Source: Toxorhynchites rutilus septentrionalis
Lineage: Eukaryota; Arthropoda; Insecta; Diptera; Culicidae
Length of the DNA stretch: 64,000 nucleotides
Direction of reading: 5' to 3'
Assembly: GCF_029784135.1 (NCBI RefSeq)
Contig: NC_073746.1
Location: 103,184,515-103,248,514, forward strand
Below, one piece after another: positions 59,040 to 64,000 of the stretch. Numbering within the stretch: position 1 is the first letter of the stretch; the number at the start of each line of letters is the position of its first letter. A program made the translations under genes and the position numbers. A model generated the notes under the pieces. The model saw only the letters and a list, made by a program, of their open reading frames with translations. It was not told the origin of the DNA and ran no database searches.

Positions 59040-59522
59040 GATAGGGGTTGAGATTTTTCAATTGTTCAATAGTTAGTTTCATGACAAATATTATTTTCTT
59101 CAATATAAAAAATTGTTATGGAGTACCGAAATCGATTGACGCAAAAATTTAATTAATCCTGATGACTGAAATGACTGAGCAATAAGCGTTTGAAATTGGA
59201 CAATTTTTACGATGTGCTCGATTTTCATTTTTTATTTGTACCCCAATATGTTCCCGAAAGACGTAATCCTACGTCAAAAATCCAAAAAAACAAGACAGTT
59301 TCATGCCTTTGTCATTTTTTATATATTTATTTTAAACTCATTATTTTATAAAGTTCAATTCACAAATCCAAACAAACTCAATTTAATAAAACACATTAAT
59401 ATTTAAATAATTAATATGTTCAATGTTAACAAGCGAGGAAACAATGCGAGAAAAACTAACAGACTGAAAAAAATATTTTCGATATCAAACCAATTTTTCA
59501 TAACCCAACCCAGCGATTATTT
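59040..59522. other. 3' flank of the brambleberry-like gene
   Basis: AT-rich. The minus-strand poly(A) signal AATAAA can be read at about 59327, roughly 195 bp past the stop. GACGTAATCCTACGTC at 59257 is a copy of the recurring GACGTAGGACTAC-type motif. Confidence 0.45.
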
Positions 59523-61330
59523 TCACAGTCCCCTCTGATCATGAATTCTACAAAAGTCTCTTCCAGAAAGCGAAATACCGCGACATTGTTCACCACGAAG
59601 CGTTCTTGCTGCACACTGGTTTCGAGCTCCTTCGTCGCTACTGTTGGAGGGGGTCTCTTCTCTTCGTCCGTTTCTGCTTAACAACGGAGTTACCGATCGT
59701 TGTCTCGATAACCTAGCTCGTAAAGTGTTCAGATAAGAATCGTTATCGTTTTCCAGTTGTTCTTCAACGGTGTTTTGCTCGGATTCTGTCCGTACAGATC
59801 TCCCAAATGCAGCTCCAGGAGCAACGGATGGTTCTCTATTGTTCTGCGTGGAATCGGCGGCCTGACTCCGACCGACGGACGGCGTACCGTGAGAACCTTT
59901 TGGATAGAATCGAAGGCCCAATCGGCAGAGAAGGTCAGCGAGAATGAAACTTCCAAGAACAAAAGTCAAATAAATGACATCGGAATCAAATAGATCCAAT
60001 AAATTACCAATCAAATTGCCAGGAACAACAAGAATAAAGAAAATTCGAATGAACTTATCAGCGTTCACGAAAGACAAACTAATCATTCCGAAAACGAGAT
60101 AACAAAAATGAATGACTATAGTGTTCAATTTCTGGAAAAGCATCTCGCTACCACCCACTTTTTCAGTTATCCATGCCATCTTTTTATCGAAGTTTTCCTG
60201 CAGCGCGCCAATCATTGTTAGCATGTTTGCAATCGTACTGTTAATTTTTTGCAACTGTTCTAAAGTGTATTGATATTGCATCTCCACCGCATTGTGGTGA
60301 GAGGCGAAATGGTCACTGGTTTCATCAATCTTTTCGGCAATTGTAGCCGCGTTTTTCTGTAAATTCTCCATGTTTCGCAAAAGGGAATCCTGATTCAGTT
60401 TACTCTTTTTCGACTGCAACTCCAGTTGTTTTATATTATCATCAATTCGACCACGAAGATCGGACAACAGTATGGCAACCTCCTGTTGACCTGCTCGAAT
60501 TAAACTTTTCTCCCTGACCAATTCTCGGAAGTTTGATTCAACCTTCGCTCTGTGTGCTTCCGACAGCTTCATAATGTCCCCCTGCTGACTGATGATCATA
60601 TTATTATTAACGGACATCTCATCAATTGCTTCCTGAGCGAGGTTTTGTAGCTCCTTCTGATTATTCGCCATCTGCTTCATTATCTGAATCTGTTCGGCTG
60701 CCGTGTTCATAAGTTTATTGATGGTGAGTTCGGTCAAACCTCGGAATTGTTCATGCCGAACACTTGCACAAACTGCCTTCGCTCTGTTCGTTATTAAATG
60801 GTACGCATTCCATGTGTCCGGATCCATGCTTTCGGTGCACATCTTCAGTGACATCTCCTCGGTGCATTCGTAAATTTTTCGGCCCTCTGAATCGGACTGG
60901 CAATTCAGTAGCATGACAGCCAGTTTTCCAATTTGTTCGGCATTCAAAAGATGACAAGATTTCTTCAGCTTCAGTATGACTCGATGATGACAAAAATCCA
61001 ATTTGGACAGATTGGTACCAATCCACTTCGATGCTTCTCGGATGAAGGATTCATCCCCTTCGGACAGTTCATACGGGACCGAAGGATATTGACCCACAGC
61101 ATAACCGGATTTGTCTGGAAAAATCGCAAGCGCATTTTCCAATTCGTCCGAAGTTCGAATATCAAGTTTTTACCATCATTTTGGGGTGGCCAAAAAGAAT
61201 CCAAGAATGAACCATTTGCTCTGCATACCATGGTGACACAGATTACCAAAAGTATCCTGAAACAACCCAAAGAATATAGTTAAAAATTTTCTGTTTTGCT
61301 GGATTTAGATACTTACCACCTTTTGTTCAT
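59523..61330 (-). CDS. Brambleberry/KAR5-like nuclear-envelope fusion protein
   Basis: Three exons: 61330-61317, 61256-61174 and 61114-59523, with introns of 60 nt (GTAAGT to TTTCAG) and 59 nt (GTAAAA to TTCCAG), encoding 562 aa. The first two exons give a signal peptide (MNKRWILLVICVTMVCRANG). A conserved Cys-rich domain follows, with cysteines near 74, 86, 104, 116, 125 and 148, including CHHRVILKLKKSC and DPDTWNAYHLI, characteristic of the brambleberry/KAR5/GEX1 family, which promotes fusion of nuclear envelopes. About 168-350 is predicted coiled coil. Three hydrophobic segments (about 364-382, 387-405, 412-432) anchor it. The C-terminal tail is Ser/Arg/Glu-rich and ends in a C-x9-C-x10-C-x2-H motif (533-557) that may bind zinc. 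In zebrafish the protein joins karyomeres. A homopolymer frameshift was considered, but the second intron restores the frame exactly and fits splice consensus. Family assignment is strong; splicing is inferred. Confidence 0.88.
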
Positions 61331-62107
61331 TGCTGCAAGCGTTAAATGAAGTTTTAATACCAAGACGGTTCAGATTGCTGGAAGAATTTTCACGTTTTTT
61401 CATGATAGTGGCTACCTTGATCCGATTGATCCCATTATCCTTTTATGTTCAGTAGCGAGCAGCTGAATGTTTTCAATTACGAGTTTTCAATAATACCAAC
61501 ACATTAATACCTTCCTCTAAAAAGCACAATGAACACGATTGAATAGCTATATCAAAACCAAAACGAAAGTTCTAAAGGTAAAAAATGCTAGAACTACGTA
61601 ACGGAAAGGATAAGACACATGTTATGCATTAATTCTATGTCTGGTCGCAATTTTAGATAGCACTCAATATTTGACGACATTGAACAGCTGATCAGTGAGA
61701 GACCGTGAGAGGATTCGTGATGACGGCTTTTTTACAATAAAAATTATAAATTAGATTGTTTGTATAAAATATGGGTTCTACACAAAGGAGTAACACATTT
61801 TTCCCAAGTGGAGAAAAATCTTTAGCAACAATTGTGTCTAATAACGATTCTTCATTGTAGTGATGCACCGACAATGCGCCTTCGACATACCAAATTAATG
61901 GATCTCGAACTATGTTGAGATCTGAGTTCCAGTTTGAAATTTGTTTCCTTTACCCAAGTCTACACAAAAACTAGGGGTGGGTTATATCTGTGTTATAACC
62001 GCAAGGTTGACGTAGGACTACCGTTAGCTTACTGAATATTTGTTCGTAGTTGCATCCAAATCAATTCTCAATGAATGGCTGAATGGATATTTTCAAATAT
62101 TTCTGAA
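61331..62107. other. Upstream region of the brambleberry-like gene
   Basis: No TATA box recognised near 61350-61450 on the minus strand. 62000-62030 has the AAGGTTGACGTAGGACTACC motif. No other gene. Confidence 0.4.
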
Positions 62108-62599
62108 GGTTCTTCATGTAATTGTGTGAGTGAATGAGTGAAAGTATGGAAGCATCTTTACTAGTAGGCCGGGTGAACTTTGTCTGGTCAAAATTTAATT
62201 CAAATTAGTGATTGAATGGAACTCTATTCAATTGAATTCAACACCTTTTCTTCATTTTATAAGTAAAGAGTTTGAGTGAATTCCATGTTAAGTCAACTTA
62301 TTATCAAAATCAATGCTCTGTTAGAAAATATTTCATCGATGAATCTCATTCTTGGTTCTTCATGTAATTGTGTGAGTGAATGAGTGAAAGTATGGAAGCA
62401 TCTTTACTAGTAGGCCGGGTGAACTTTGTCTGGTCAAAATTGAATTCAAATTAGTGATTGAATGGAACTCTATTCAATTGAATTCAACACCTTTTCTTCA
62501 TTTTATAAGTAAAGAGTTTGAGTGAATTCCATGTTAAGTCAACTTATTATCAAAATCAATGCTCTGTTAGAAAATATTTCATCGATGAATCTCATTCTT
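62108..62599. repeat. 246-bp tandem duplication
   Basis: 62108-62353 is repeated at 62354-62599 with a single noticed substitution (AATTTAATTC versus AATTGAATTC). The right copy runs into a transposase fragment, which shows the duplicated unit came from the edge of that element. Confidence 0.93.
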
Positions 62600-62781
62600 G
62601 GTTGAACGAATACGTTGATAAGCAAAATTGTAGTATTTGGTCCCAGCAGTTACAAGCAATACAAGAGCTGGCAACGCATCCCAAATATCTAGTGTTTGAT
62701 GTGGTATGTGATCCAAAGGAATTACCGTACTTCTTTAAAGATGAAGATGAGAACAACGTTGCTAACAATGATGATTGCTAG
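62560..62781 (+). pseudogene. Mariner/Tc-type transposase fragment
   Basis: About 70 codons reading FIDESHSWLNEYVDKQNCSI, then WSQQLQAIQELATHPK and PYFFKDED. The DESHFWLNGYVNKQN layout marks the first catalytic Asp region of a transposase common in mosquitoes, and the PYFF segment normally follows a WCGLWAGGIIG-like stretch that is decayed here. Nothing upstream or downstream completes it. Family is recognised from memory of motif layout only. Confidence 0.6.
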
Positions 62782-62879
62782 CGTGCAATGACTTTTGGCT
62801 TATAGCCCAAAACACGCCAGCCGAATCAGGTCGACATGTAGTTTGGACAAAATGACACAGCATACGTAACAACCAATTT

Positions 62880-63300
62880 ATTGGGCATTGAATTTGGTGA
62901 GTAATCTCATATCTCGTTTATGATCAGTGAGTTGGTCATCTATATCGTGCAATTTGAGCTTGAGCTTGAGCTTGGCTAGACTGTACACTTCGTAGTTGCT
63001 CTCCGTGATTGACTTGAACCAGTAAAATGCACAAAGAACACACTGAATGACACTTGGGATTAGCAAACCATTCTCATTGTGCGAGTTTCGGTGATTCGAG
63101 CTTTAATAATCAATAACAACGCCGGTCACCAGAGAAGGGAAGGAATATTAGTATGATATTCGCCGCCTGAAGACCAGAAGGCTCGCCTCTATAGCGTGGT
63201 TTCCTAGCGATTTATCATTGATGGAATAATTGTTAATGGGGAGAAGTAAGAATCACTGGGGTAAGTGATGTGGCAAACTATCGACCACTCAACGAAACGA
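62880..63300. repeat. Modular repeat, blocks also in duplication A
   Basis: GAGCTTGAGCTTGAG, then AACCAGTAAAATGCACAAAG (compare 3060-3130), then AGTATGATATTCGC and CGCCTCTATAGC (compare 3270-3430), in the same order as in the 3.35-kb unit. Confidence 0.7.
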
Positions 63301-63379
63301 AAATCCAAAAAATTCATGTGCCTATCTATGTATTCTACCATTTTTATTTACGTATTTTCATCGAAATCCTTTCGAGACG

Positions 63380-63890
63380 GCGGGGAGTTATCCGTGGGAA
63401 ACCTGATGAGGTAACCCAGAGAACTCCTTGGATCAATCCGACCGGTCATATATTCCATTATTCAAGGCACGTAGTTCTTATTCAACTCCAAACATGACGA
63501 CGGGGGCTTTTAGAAACCTCGGAAGATAACCGAAAAAACTGCTCTAAAATTAACCTCGGCGGCATACTCCGTTATTCATCACGCGTATTCTTTATAAAAC
63601 TCCAATCGCGACGGTGGAGAAAAACATTGAGAAACTTGGGAAGGTTACCTAGGGAACTCTTCTAAAACCAAGCGATTCAAAGATACATTCCGGTATTCAT
63701 CATTCGTATTCTTTATAGAGTTCCAATCATGAAGCCGGCTAGTAATTATATTTGGAAACCTAAGAAGTATCCTAGGGAACTCCTAGAAACATTTTTCCAG
63801 GCATTATGTTCCATTATACATTGCGCACGCTTAATAGAAATCTAACTGCGACTGTGAAAACCTGAGAAGGTAACCTAGAGAACTCATGAA
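63380..63890. repeat. Minisatellite, 4-5 units of about 100-123 bp
   Basis: Repeating core GGTAACCNAGAGAACTC, CATNNTCCGTTATTCAT, TTTATAAAACTCCAATC. One single unit of the same type lies at 4690-4790, so copy number differs between family members. Confidence 0.85.
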
Positions 63891-64000
63891 AGTACTAAAA
63901 ATAACGACAAACACAAAATTATATTTAAAATAGCACATTACAATGACCAACCCGTATTTCAAATTAGTACTAGACACGGTGCGATGTAAAATTATTCGCA
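63891..64000. other. Right end of window, unassigned
   Basis: Nothing recognised. Confidence 0.3.

Noticed and set aside
61143..61175. Frameshift (missing base in an A5 run) in the brambleberry-like gene
   Set aside because: A 59-nt intron with GTAAAA donor and TTCCAG acceptor joins the frames exactly, is close in size to the neighbouring 60-nt intron, and needs no sequencing error.
63380..63890. CRISPR-like array
   Set aside because: Units are about 100-123 bp and diverged throughout, with no short constant repeat and unique spacer pattern; the genome is eukaryotic.

Overview
The window reads as eukaryotic, AT-rich, repeat-dominated insect DNA, most likely from a culicine (Aedes-like) mosquito. 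The clues are short 59-65 nt introns, Feilai-type tRNA-derived SINEs, an ITmD37E-type transposase fragment, mariner, Tc1, pogo-like and piggyBac-like elements, a BEL/Pao retrotransposon and many interleaved non-autonomous repeats. No rRNA, functional tRNA or CRISPR array was seen. The species is inference.

Only two well-supported host genes are present. At 9.6-10.7 kb on the plus strand is a two-exon gene for a secreted 330-aa protein built of proline/valine repeats (PYPV type, cuticular low-complexity-like), with a TATA box and poly(A) signals. At 59.5-61.3 kb on the minus strand is a three-exon gene for a brambleberry/KAR5-type nuclear-envelope (karyogamy) protein of 562 aa, reconstructed from one long exon plus two short 5' exons that supply the signal peptide. 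Two further candidate exons are weaker: a Cys-rich exon at 21.67-21.90 kb and a signal-peptide exon at 42.46-42.58 kb, the latter downstream of a GC-rich block that could be its promoter.

Layout. 1.2-1.8 kb: LINE ORF1 relic. 1.6-8.3 kb: two near-identical 3.35-kb tandem copies made of Tc1-like ends and a modular repeat. 9.5-10.8 kb: the PYPV gene. 11.9-20.6 kb: two 4.35-kb tandem copies, over 99.9% alike, each with two SINEs. 22.7-24.3 kb: Tc1 relic split by another repeat. 25.6-28.9 kb: decayed LINE abutting an ITmD37E transposase fragment. 29.4-32.7 kb: piggyBac-like and pogo-like MITEs. 34.06-41.25 kb: a young BEL/Pao element with 1050-bp LTRs and a 5-bp target duplication, inserted into a modular repeat; it has lost RT, RNase H and integrase, so gag-protease reads straight into an envelope-like domain. 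45.3-46.6 kb: near-complete mariner with one frameshift. 46.8-50.3 kb: MITEs and a foldback. 52.6-53.05 kb: a second SINE type. 53.4-54.5 kb: decayed mariner. 54.6-56.9 kb: a foldback repeat carrying a canonical histone-mRNA 3' stem-loop. 58.8-64 kb: the brambleberry gene, a 246-bp tandem duplication, a transposase fragment and a minisatellite.

The host genes do not form a pathway. The strongest biological stories are the gag-protease-envelope BEL derivative, the repeat that carries a histone 3'-end signal, and the rapid local duplication. The two large tandem duplications are similar enough that unmerged haplotypes in the assembly must be excluded first.
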